NCBI RefSeq assembly: GCF_947241705.1 | Contig: NC_079270.1 | Span: forward strand, 310,001 to 374,000 | Reading direction: 5' to 3' | Origin: Saccharomyces mikatae IFO 1815 | Lineage: Eukaryota; Ascomycota; Saccharomycetes; Saccharomycetales; Saccharomycetaceae | DNA length: 64,000 nucleotides | In this document: positions 21,201 to 28,177 of the stretch, piece after piece | Layout: every line of letters starts with the position of its first letter | How positions within the stretch are numbered: the stretch's first letter is position 1 | Translations under genes and position numbers: made by a program | Notes under the pieces: model-generated | The model's database searches: none | The model's input: only the letters and a program-made list of their open reading frames with translations | Told to the model about the DNA's origin: nothing

Positions 21201-22910
21201 TGGTTAACTCCCAAACCAAAGAGCCAGTTAGACTTTGATTTCCCTGATAAGAATATTTTCTGTGATATCTTGTATTTGGCAGACAGTTTCATAAGTCATA
21301 CTACAGCATATTCGAATCCTGATAAAGAAAGGTTGAAAGATTTATTAAAATACTTCATATCTTTGTTCTTTTCTATTTCTCTAGAAGAGATCGAAGAATC
21401 TTTACAAGCTTATAAGCAAAGTGTATCAGAATCTAGCGGATCCGACGATGGGGGTTCTAGTGTATCGAGGAAAAGGTCGTATCAACAGGAAATGACTTTG
21501 CTTGATATTTTGCACAGAAGCAGGTACCAAAAGTTAAAGCGTTCTAAAGATGAAGATGGGAAAGTCCCACAACTTTCAGAAGCGCCTGATGAGGAATCTA
21601 ATATTATTGAGGAAGAAGAGCTCATCAATGAAGAGGCCAAAAATCCTTGGCTAACTGGGAATCTAGTGGAGGAGGCAAACTCTCAGGGTATGATTCAAAA
21701 CCGTGGTATATTTAATTTGTTCGCAAATACGAATATTTATATCTTCTTCCGTCACTGGACAACGATATATGAGCGACTTTTGGAAATCAAGCAAATGAAT
21801 GAAAAAGTCACAAAAGAAATCAATACAAGATCGACGGTTACGTTTGCTAAAGATTTGGATCTACTATCGAACCAACTTTCTGAAATGGGTCTGGATTTCA
21901 TTGGTGAAGACGCGTACAAACAGGTATTGAAATTGAGCAGAAGATTGATAAACGGTGATCTTGAGCATCAGTGGTTTGAAGAGAGCTTGCGCCAGGCTTA
22001 TAATAATAGGGCCTTTAAACTTTATACAATCGACAAAGTTACTCAATCGTTAGTGAAGCATGCTCACACCTTGATGACCGATGCTAAAACTGCAGAAATA
22101 ATGGCGTTGTTTGTTAAGGATAGAAATGTCACTACGACGAGTGCGAAAGGCCAAATTATTTACCGCTTGCAGGTGCGTTCTCATATGTCTAACACAGAAA
22201 ATATGTTCAGAATAGAGTTCGATAAAAGAACTTTGCACGTTTCCATTCAATATATTGCCCTTGATGATTTGACACTAAAGGAACCTAAAGAAGATGAAGA
22301 TAAATGGAAATATTATGTAACATCGTATGCTTTACCACATCCGACAGAAGGTGTTTTGCACGAGAAACTGAAGATACCATTTTTGGAGAGGCTCATCGAA
22401 TTTGGACAAGATATTGATGGAAAGGATGTAGATGAAAAGTTCTCGCCAGAAGGCATTTCTGTATCGACATTGAAAATTAAAATCCAGCCAACGACCTATA
22501 AATTGGATATCGAAAATGGGTCTTACGATGTTTTTACTCGTAAGTCTGCTAACAAATATCCTACTGTTGCTAATGATGATACTCACAAAGAAGTGGTTGT
22601 TCAGAAAAAGGAGCTGATATCAAGATTTTTAGACTGTGCGGTTCATTTGAGAAACGATCTAAATGAAAGCCAGAAAATAAGTATGCAAGAAAAATTTGAA
22701 AGTCTTAAAGACACTACAGCCAAATTGAATGTTGACGGTCAGGTAGTAGACACCAAAATTGAAGAAGCTACAAAGACGAAACAAGAGCAGCAAGAGAATT
22801 TGGCGTCTTCCGATGCGAGTGTGTTTTCTTCCACGTCTGATGTACCACAAGATGATAATATAGAAGTGATGCGAAGTACGGGACTCTCAGATACAGAGAC
22901 AAAGATCTAG
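18210..22910 (+). CDS. SIN3: Histone deacetylase complex scaffold Sin3
   Basis: A 1566-residue scaffold of the Rpd3L and Rpd3S deacetylase complexes (1536 in S. cerevisiae). Three paired amphipathic helix domains recruit repressors: PAH1 at about 229-305 (LNVKDALSYLEQVKFQF), PAH2 at about 418-487 (FSQAISYVNKIKTRF) and PAH3 at about 696-757 (EVTFFEKAKRYIGNKHLY). The HDAC-interaction region follows (GPSYKRLPKSDTFMPCSGRD), then a long conserved C-terminal region. Low-complexity Ser/Pro/Asn/Gln DNA surrounds the PAHs, including an (Ala-Gln)n tract at about 509-547 between PAH2 and PAH3, which contributes to the greater length. The start at 18210 is conserved; 94 upstream open codons are not counted. 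Confidence 0.97.
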   Translation: MSQVWHNPNSQSNDVATSNDAAGSNERNERNEKEPLLQGNQSSFVQQQQRITLPSLSALNNKEENGRDSNGQLPLASHGTHILGYPPTHPNIIPSITSDSTFKQSHEYQPHPKSSSSSPSINTSVMNAASASAPAPLPTAGGASFSLSRFDNPLPINAPVHTEGSQSYNCPQEEEKASQQTQDHKEVSAGAQPTDATKSANDHIDTNDDNNNNNSNNNNENFNEEDPDYRPLNVKDALSYLEQVKFQFSSRPDIYNLFLDIMKDFKSQAIDTPGVIERVSTLFRGYPILIQGFNTFLPQGYRIECSTNPDDPIRVTTPMGTTTVNNNISPPERGTIDAQEPSSLPEADGNGTQRSHNVPMVPSNVYHSEQNQDQQQVLPLSATSTGLPSIQQSEIPVHHQIPQIQPLAVQEDVKKNVDVEFSQAISYVNKIKTRFADQPDIYKHFLEILQTYQREQKPINEVYAQVTHLFQNAPDLLEDFKKFLPDSSASANQQVQHAQQHAQQQQDAQMQAQAQAQMQAQAQAQAQAQVQAQAQAQAQAQAQAEQQQQQFLYPASSYYGHSNNRGIPQQNLPPIGSFSPPTNGSTVHENYQDQQHMQPPHLMPLPSMVQHGANIVHQGIANENLPLSDLRTSLTEQYAPSNIQQQQQQHPQSISPIANSQYGDVPVRPEIDLDPSIVPVVPEPTEPIEDNISLNEEVTFFEKAKRYIGNKHLYTEFLKILNLYSQDILDLDDLVEKVDFYLGSNKELFSWFKNFVGYQERTKFIENIVHEKHRLDLDLCEAFGPSYKRLPKSDTFMPCSGRDDMCWEVLNDEWVGHPVWASEDSGFIAHRKNQYEETLFKIEEERHEYDFYIESNLRTIQCLETIVNKIENMTENEKVNFKLPPGLGHTSMTIYKKVIRKVYDKERGFEIIDALHEHPAVTAPVVLKRLKQKDEEWRRAQREWNKVWRELEQKVFFKSLDHLGLTFKQADKKLLTTKQLISEISSIKVDQTNKKIHWLTPKPKSQLDFDFPDKNIFCDILYLADSFISHTTAYSNPDKERLKDLLKYFISLFFSISLEEIEESLQAYKQSVSESSGSDDGGSSVSRKRSYQQEMTLLDILHRSRYQKLKRSKDEDGKVPQLSEAPDEESNIIEEEELINEEAKNPWLTGNLVEEANSQGMIQNRGIFNLFANTNIYIFFRHWTTIYERLLEIKQMNEKVTKEINTRSTVTFAKDLDLLSNQLSEMGLDFIGEDAYKQVLKLSRRLINGDLEHQWFEESLRQAYNNRAFKLYTIDKVTQSLVKHAHTLMTDAKTAEIMALFVKDRNVTTTSAKGQIIYRLQVRSHMSNTENMFRIEFDKRTLHVSIQYIALDDLTLKEPKEDEDKWKYYVTSYALPHPTEGVLHEKLKIPFLERLIEFGQDIDGKDVDEKFSPEGISVSTLKIKIQPTTYKLDIENGSYDVFTRKSANKYPTVANDDTHKEVVVQKKELISRFLDCAVHLRNDLNESQKISMQEKFESLKDTTAKLNVDGQVVDTKIEEATKTKQEQQENLASSDASVFSSTSDVPQDDNIEVMRSTGLSDTETKI
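19735..19850 (+). repeat. Ala-Gln coding hexanucleotide repeat in SIN3
   Basis: GCTCAG/GCGCAG/GCTCAA units repeat in the SIN3 frame and encode alternating Ala-Gln with two Met interruptions, then a run of five Gln. The repeat keeps several other frames open on both strands, which explains the spurious long frames there. It lies in the linker between PAH2 and PAH3, where length change is likely tolerated. Confidence 0.85.
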
Positions 22911-23224
22911 TAAATGACTCTCAACAAGGTTGCTACGGATGTTTATGGCTTAAAAGGGCACAGCCATCTGATATATACTCTTATATAATGTCAAAGATGT
23001 AACATTGTAATTTTAGAAAAGGAAATTGTAAGTGTTCTGCGGTATTCAAAACGTACCGATTACTTGCGAAAAGGTAAATGATAATATGCCGTGATTAGTA
23101 CTTGAATATTTATACGTCTTTATTAGATTTTTTGAAGACATTATTTTGACCTGTTTTAAAAAGGGTATGGTATTATAAAAGGGCTAGTTCATATAAATAC
23201 CCGATTTTTCTCTATATGAATTTC
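22911..23224. other. Convergent 3' region SIN3/PFA4
   Basis: About 314 bp of AT-rich DNA between converging genes. It should hold both polyadenylation regions. Nothing else is seen. Confidence 0.5.
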
Positions 23225-24361
23225 TTATTCCATATCAACGTCGACACCAAAATCGTCCAGTGATTCCCCCCAATCGTTGAACCATTTTTCGCGGGAAGCA
23301 GATCTGCCATTTTGAGCAACTCTACTTCTTACTACCTGTTCACCGCCTTCATTACATGTCTCTATCGTTGAAGTTTTAGGATTAGAAACGGTAGTTGTTT
23401 CGCCTCCATCAGGCGGCCAAGGAAGTGAGAGGATGATATCTTCTAACGGGGAGTCAACTTCATAATTGGATATATCATTCTTTGGAAAGTTGTTTCCATT
23501 CCCTGTGGGAATGCCATATGGCCACAGCCATAAATGGACAGGGCCAAGGTATAATATAGCATTGGTGTGCAAATCAAAATTGTAAGGGAAATTTACAAGT
23601 CCTTCAAAACTGGATCTTTGTTGCTTCAAAAGCCCTTCGGCGTCCCTTTCATGTTGAAGTGTCTTTGATTCAGGATAGATTCTCCAAGTGTTATAAATCA
23701 ATTTCTGGATCAACCTTCTGGAGTCAAATAGAGATTCGAGCCGATCCATATCCCACGACTCAATTTGAGATCTTCCGTTCACTATTTGATTAAATAAACA
23801 CCGTAAGAAAAGGACCGTTATCGTTAACAGGACAAAAAAATTCAAGGGACTCAAAATTGTTAAAAAGGTTAGTTCTGATTTTTTGAAGAGGTATCCAGGA
23901 AAGTTCCTCCGTTGCCAAATGAAGCATATTCGCTTAACTTGAATGCAAAATAAAATACTGGTAGTAATAATGATCCAAAATAAGAATCTTAAGAAATGCG
24001 GATAGTTTCCGAAGCCGACACAATTCATAGTCCAAGGGCAATGATGATCCATCATTAGAACGCATTGGTTGCAGGTTTTACAATGGTGAGAACGCTCTGG
24101 TTTATAATTCTGGCACTTCTTACAGAAATTCGGCCAGATGCCAGGAGTTGGTTGGTAGTTGGGTAAAGGTCTTCCGGGATTCGTGTAGATGGCCAAATAA
24201 TAAGAAAACCATATCATTGACAAAGAAAACTCAAATCCTATTTGTTTCGCTATTGGCAAGAAATTGGATAAAATAAAATAATGCGCACCATAACCTATAA
24301 ATGATATCAAAAGTGTTGGTATAGCTATCCCTAACCAAGGCCATCTCAACTTTACAGCCAT
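23225..24361 (-). CDS. PFA4: Protein S-acyltransferase Pfa4 (DHHC type)
   Basis: A 378-residue ER membrane palmitoyltransferase, the same length as in S. cerevisiae, where it acylates chitin synthase Chs3 for ER exit and amino-acid permeases. Two N-terminal membrane spans (about 9-31 and 43-59) precede the Cys-rich domain at about 80-130, which contains CKKCQNYKPERSHHCKTC and the catalytic DHHC at 105-108 (MMDHHCPWTMNCVGFGNYPH). Two further spans follow (LFWIIITTSILFCI and FVLLTITVLFLRCLF). The C-terminal tail ends in a conserved acidic FGVDVDME. The frame continues 23 codons upstream; MAVKLRWPW gives the conserved start. Confidence 0.96.
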   Translation of the reverse strand: MAVKLRWPWLGIAIPTLLISFIGYGAHYFILSNFLPIAKQIGFEFSLSMIWFSYYLAIYTNPGRPLPNYQPTPGIWPNFCKKCQNYKPERSHHCKTCNQCVLMMDHHCPWTMNCVGFGNYPHFLRFLFWIIITTSILFCIQVKRICFIWQRRNFPGYLFKKSELTFLTILSPLNFFVLLTITVLFLRCLFNQIVNGRSQIESWDMDRLESLFDSRRLIQKLIYNTWRIYPESKTLQHERDAEGLLKQQRSSFEGLVNFPYNFDLHTNAILYLGPVHLWLWPYGIPTGNGNNFPKNDISNYEVDSPLEDIILSLPWPPDGGETTTVSNPKTSTIETCNEGGEQVVRSRVAQNGRSASREKWFNDWGESLDDFGVDVDME

Positions 24362-24768
24362 AGCCAAGCGACCAACTATGTTTTGATAAAATTCTGTATG
24401 ATGTACCACACCATACAAGACAGTGTTCAATGTTTCTTCTATTCTCTGCGTTTTGTAAACGCGAGCGAGAAAAGTTATATAGGAAGCGTAAAATATACAC
24501 GAAAACAGCTAGTAAACAATGGAAACAAGCTCTATTTCAATTACAAAATCATGCCTGGAGCAAGAATCTTCCTCATCACCAAAATCATAGCTCATATGAG
24601 AATGGGGCAATCTTCTTCTTCCTTTCCTTGAGAAGTACTTTATACTTAATTGTATAACTGGGAGGATATATTCCTTTGCTCTTTTAAGCACATCTAGAAA
24701 CCTGTTCTTATTCCAACTTTAAAAACTACTATCTATATAATAATAAGTACTTTTGAAATCCCAAATAT
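24362..24768. other. PFA4 promoter / IZH2 3' flank
   Basis: About 407 bp between tandem minus-strand genes. Short frames on both strands lack family features. No clear motif is seen. Confidence 0.45.
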
Positions 24769-25722
24769 CTAAGAGATAATTCCGCTTTCCATTTTAATAT
24801 GAACTAACTCATAACTGTTCAATAAACCTCTCAAATGGCATAAGGATGCAATAACAACTAGAAAATGGAAAAGTTGATGAGAATGCCCCCAAATGTCAAA
24901 TTTGCCGGGGCAAACCTTCTCAGGAAACCTCATTCCGTAAAGAACAGCGCCGATTATATATAAAACGCCTCCGAGTAACACCCAAAATAGCTGAATTTGT
25001 GTCCAAATTTCTGAAAAACTATAGCAGTAAAGACCACTAAAAATTGGAACGATTGAAGATAGCCCAAAACAAACAAATAGCCCAGCTCTATAGGGTCTCC
25101 ACTCTCTTTTCCGAAACTTATCTTTTAGCGACACTATACTACACGCAACTCCAAAGCTGACAGTAATAAGCGCAAATAGACAAAACAAAGAAAATTTTTC
25201 GTAATAGCCATAGAATAAAATGCTGACCATAGATGTGACAATCAGTATGCAAATTCCAAGGTAATCTAGCTTGTTACCTAAGGTAGCAATTCTTAAGGAA
25301 TGACTTTTTAGACAATGAAATGAGCTGCTCAGTATCAAACACGCAAATGCCCCCGAATAAAAGAGGTCAATTACCACATGATCTTTCCACGTAGTGGTTT
25401 CAAACACCTTGATAGTTGATTTATCTAGCAATAGAACAGTGAAAAACCCAAGAGCAGGGACTAAATGTGAATAAATATTGACACTTTCGTTATGTAGGTA
25501 AAACAAACTTTTGAAAGTCTCGATAAAACTACTAGTTTCCCTTACGTACCCATGTAGAATAAAGTCATTATCTCTTTGCCATTCTGGAATTTCATCCCAA
25601 CTATACAGCCTCTTTAGCACTTTTTTTGCTTCTGCGACCTCTGCGGGATTTGCGGATGTCTTCCCGGCAGCTCTCTTCTTCAGTTCTTGCACACTCTTGG
25701 TCCTCTCTAATAAAGTTGACAT
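24769..25722 (-). CDS. IZH2: PAQR-family membrane receptor Izh2
   Basis: A 317-residue plasma-membrane protein, the same length as S. cerevisiae Izh2, an adiponectin-receptor/haemolysin-III type (PAQR) protein linked to zinc and sterol homeostasis and osmotin response. Seven membrane spans follow a cytosolic N-terminus. PAQR zinc-binding positions are visible: SSSFHCLKSHS near the end of span 2 and GHSHQLFHFLVV before span 7. The WDEIPEWQRDNDFILHGY segment and YLHNESVNIYSHL are family hallmarks. MSTLLERTK at 25722 is the conserved start; 14 further in-frame codons upstream are ignored. It is divergent from PHO80. Confidence 0.96.
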   Translation of the reverse strand: MSTLLERTKSVQELKKRAAGKTSANPAEVAEAKKVLKRLYSWDEIPEWQRDNDFILHGYVRETSSFIETFKSLFYLHNESVNIYSHLVPALGFFTVLLLDKSTIKVFETTTWKDHVVIDLFYSGAFACLILSSSFHCLKSHSLRIATLGNKLDYLGICILIVTSMVSILFYGYYEKFSLFCLFALITVSFGVACSIVSLKDKFRKREWRPYRAGLFVCFGLSSIVPIFSGLYCYSFSEIWTQIQLFWVLLGGVLYIIGAVLYGMRFPEKVCPGKFDIWGHSHQLFHFLVVIASLCHLRGLLNSYELVHIKMESGIIS

Positions 25723-26597
25723 TTGGAATGACTCTTTTCTAACATGCATCATAGTCAATGCCACAGAAAAATTTAATGCATTTGAGTCAAGGAACGCTGG
25801 CCTAAATACTACTTCTAATCAACTATTCCAAGAGATGTTGGATTTCCAAAAAAAAAAAGAGCTCAACAACGGAAGACCGCCTACTAACCCCGAGTTTCCA
25901 TTTTTTAGCCTACTCAAAGTAAATAAGAAAACTTTGATACTTAATTTCTGGCCTAATCAAGCTAGTGCTACCCTAGAGGAAACAAGTTATTAGTACACTT
26001 TTTGTATTCTTGATGAATTGTCGCATTCCTTCAAAACCTTCAACATACAGTTGAATTTTTCTTTTTAAAATGCGGTTTCAAATTTGAGTCCGCTTTCTAT
26101 GGAAAATATGAATGAAGCGAACGTGCTTGCAACTATTGTCAAATTTAAACTTGTAAAATGAGCATAGGACTACTGTAACCACCTTGGAAAGACATACGGT
26201 TGCAAGATTTGAACAAGCCATAAGTCTTTCCATACTTATCCTAGGATTTCTACCTCATTTGATGAATCAAGGATTCGAACTTCAGGAAGTTTTTCAGCAT
26301 ATATTGGCTTTTCTCTAATCTAATGCCCCAAGCCGTCATAAATAGCCATTTTAGTTTAAAGGTGCTTATCCGTACACATTGCAACTTTTACTCCTTTCTC
26401 TTTAACAGATCATAGCTACTGTTTGTTTTTTCTTCTTAAGATTTTTTTATACTCCAATTTATTATCTGCATTGCTACCAATAGTGTTTCAGTGAATCAGT
26501 TATATACTTCGAAAGGCAGATAACCCTTTCTTTTATAAGTGTTTATCAAAGCAGGATAACATAAGACAAGGATATTCTTCGAAGATTTATAGAAATC
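25723..26597. other. Divergent IZH2-PHO80 promoter region
   Basis: About 875 bp between divergent genes. It holds an A-run near 25848-25859, an imperfect 22-bp palindrome with CGG and CCG ends at 26072-26093 (listed separately) and T-rich tracts near 26425-26455. No gene is supported. Confidence 0.5.
26072..26093. promoter_or_regulatory. Imperfect palindrome CGG-N14-CCG
   Basis: GCGGTTTCAAATTTGAGTCC followed by GC reads almost the same on both strands, with everted CGG/CCG triplets 14 bases apart. Such triplets are typical of zinc-cluster regulators. In S. cerevisiae IZH2 is an Oaf1/Pip2 (oleate) target, and the geometry resembles an oleate response element, but the required TNA after CGGN3 reads CAA here. 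It lies 350 bp upstream of IZH2 and 505 bp upstream of PHO80. Confidence 0.3.
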
Positions 26598-27473
26598 ATG
26601 GAGAGTACAGTAGGAGACCTTTCCGAAAATATGCACGAGGATCAGGGGATTCAAAAAGTAATTTTACCCACTGATTTCAATAAATGCTCTAGAACTGACC
26701 TTGTGGTACTCATATCACGGATGTTAGTATCATTGATAGCAATCAATGAAAATTCCGTATCTAAGATACCTGAAAACCAAATTACTTTAACGCGATACCA
26801 TTCCAAGATTCCACCTAACATATCAATTTTCAACTATTTTATACGACTGACTAAATTTTCCTCTCTAGAACATTGTGTGCTTATGACATCACTTTATTAT
26901 ATTGATTTGCTACAAACTGCGTATCCTGATTTCACGCTAAATTCATTGACAGCCCATAGGTTCTTATTAACAGCCACTACAATCGCAACAAAAGGTTTGT
27001 GTGATTCATTTTCTACTAATGCACATTATGCTAAGGTTGGGGGTGTACGATGTCATGAATTGAATATACTAGAGAACGATTTTTTAAAGAGAGTGAATTA
27101 TAGAATTATTCCGAGGGATCATAACATTATGTTATGTAGTATAGAACAAAAACAGAAAAAATTTGTCATAGATAAAAACGCATTAGGGTCTTTTGATTTG
27201 GATTCTTATTCCTATACTGATCGTCCAAAAAGTGGATATAATGTCCTGGATAAATATTATCGAAGAATAGTTCAATTGGTGGGTTCCTTTAACGCTTCAC
27301 CAGATAAGAGTAAGAAAATTGATTATGTTCTCCCGTCCAATATTGATAAGGACAATGAGAGCGGTCCTCAAATTAATGAACAAAGGGGATCATTGCCTAA
27401 CCACTATTCACAGAAACGAAACTCTGAGGCAAAAGACGCAAATACATATCACAAGCGGTCAAAACCTGATTAA
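26598..27473 (+). CDS. PHO80: Cyclin Pho80
   Basis: A 291-residue cyclin (293 in S. cerevisiae). It partners the Pho85 kinase and, when phosphate is ample, drives phosphorylation and nuclear export of Pho4; Pho81 inhibits the pair when phosphate is low. The Pho80-type cyclin fold occupies about residues 30-165, with IPPNISIFNYFIRLTKF, SLEHCVLMTSLYYIDLL and HRFLLTATTIATKGLCD helices and the LEREF-like ELNILENDFLKRVNYR. The C-terminal about 90 residues are Asn/Ser/Lys-rich and disordered. It is the last left-arm gene before the centromere. Confidence 0.96.
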   Translation: MESTVGDLSENMHEDQGIQKVILPTDFNKCSRTDLVVLISRMLVSLIAINENSVSKIPENQITLTRYHSKIPPNISIFNYFIRLTKFSSLEHCVLMTSLYYIDLLQTAYPDFTLNSLTAHRFLLTATTIATKGLCDSFSTNAHYAKVGGVRCHELNILENDFLKRVNYRIIPRDHNIMLCSIEQKQKKFVIDKNALGSFDLDSYSYTDRPKSGYNVLDKYYRRIVQLVGSFNASPDKSKKIDYVLPSNIDKDNESGPQINEQRGSLPNHYSQKRNSEAKDANTYHKRSKPD

Positions 27474-28177
27474 ATATTCATCGTAAAGTTTTCTATATCA
27501 ATCATTATCGAGCAAAATTACAGACCCTTTATCATACATAAATATATTCGTGTATATCTATAAAAATGTGTGTGTGTAATAAGCAATCGGCAGCATTCAA
27601 CTTAACAAACAAATATTGTTAATATTTTGACGACGAAAGGATAATATCTTTTAATTGTCTCCTGGTAAATATAATATCACAACATCACGCTCTTCTTCTT
27701 TCAACAAGGATAGTAAAAACAAAAAAACAGAAAAGGAGTAGTATCAAGAACGCTAATGCACGTAACCTAATACGGTCCTTCGTGTGTCCCACCTATAATT
27801 TCACTCACTGTTAATTATTTTGAAAGATCGCTAAAAAAACTGTACTGTTTGAACTGTAACAATAATACATACTTCTACAGGTATTAAAAAAGACCTCTCA
27901 TTAACAAAAGTATTTACCTCTAGTAAATAAATTTAGTTCGGAAGTCATATACATAATATTTGGTTAATAAAAAAATAAAAAAAACAAAAAAAAGTACAAA
28001 AATATTATTTTAACTAAAAAAAATTGAAAAAGTATCACGTGAGTTTTAATATTTATTATGTTGATAAATAATATTAGGCCATCGGAAAATTTTTCACTTG
28101 TTACATTGTTCATGTATTTTAAAGACAGATATGAGGAGCGAAGATTAAACAATCAAAAAGCACCAACTCCGTACGTT
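27474..28177. other. Centromeric intergenic region PHO80-RRP6
   Basis: About 704 bp of very AT-rich DNA between two plus-strand genes. The first 450 bp is the PHO80 3' flank, with a short GT run near 27569-27576. CEN15 occupies 27928-28043. The remaining 134 bp to the RRP6 ATG serve as the RRP6 leader and promoter. Confidence 0.7.
27928..28043 (-). other. CEN15: Point centromere CEN15 (CDEIII-CDEII-CDEI)
   Basis: Read on the minus strand, CDEI (CTCACGTG, 28043-28036) is followed by an 82-bp CDEII that is about 90% A+T (28035-27954) with long A/T runs, and then CDEIII (27953-27928) reading TGTATATGACTTCCGAAC and on into AT-rich DNA. The CDEIII carries the essential TTCCGAA core bound by CBF3. 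Total length about 116 bp matches Saccharomyces point centromeres, and the position between PHO80 and RRP6 is that of S. cerevisiae CEN15. CDEI is the palindrome TCACGTGA; its first base in the CEN orientation is C rather than the usual purine. Confidence 0.95.

Noticed and set aside
25511-25993. 160-codon plus-strand frame opposite the IZH2 N-terminus
   Set aside because: Antisense shadow extending into the divergent promoter, with no features.
28034-28041. CEN15 in plus orientation starting from ATCACGTG
   Set aside because: The plus-strand CDEI match is perfect, but no CDEIII core exists 80-90 bp downstream; the AT-rich block and TTCCGAA core lie on the other side, so the centromere is on the minus strand.
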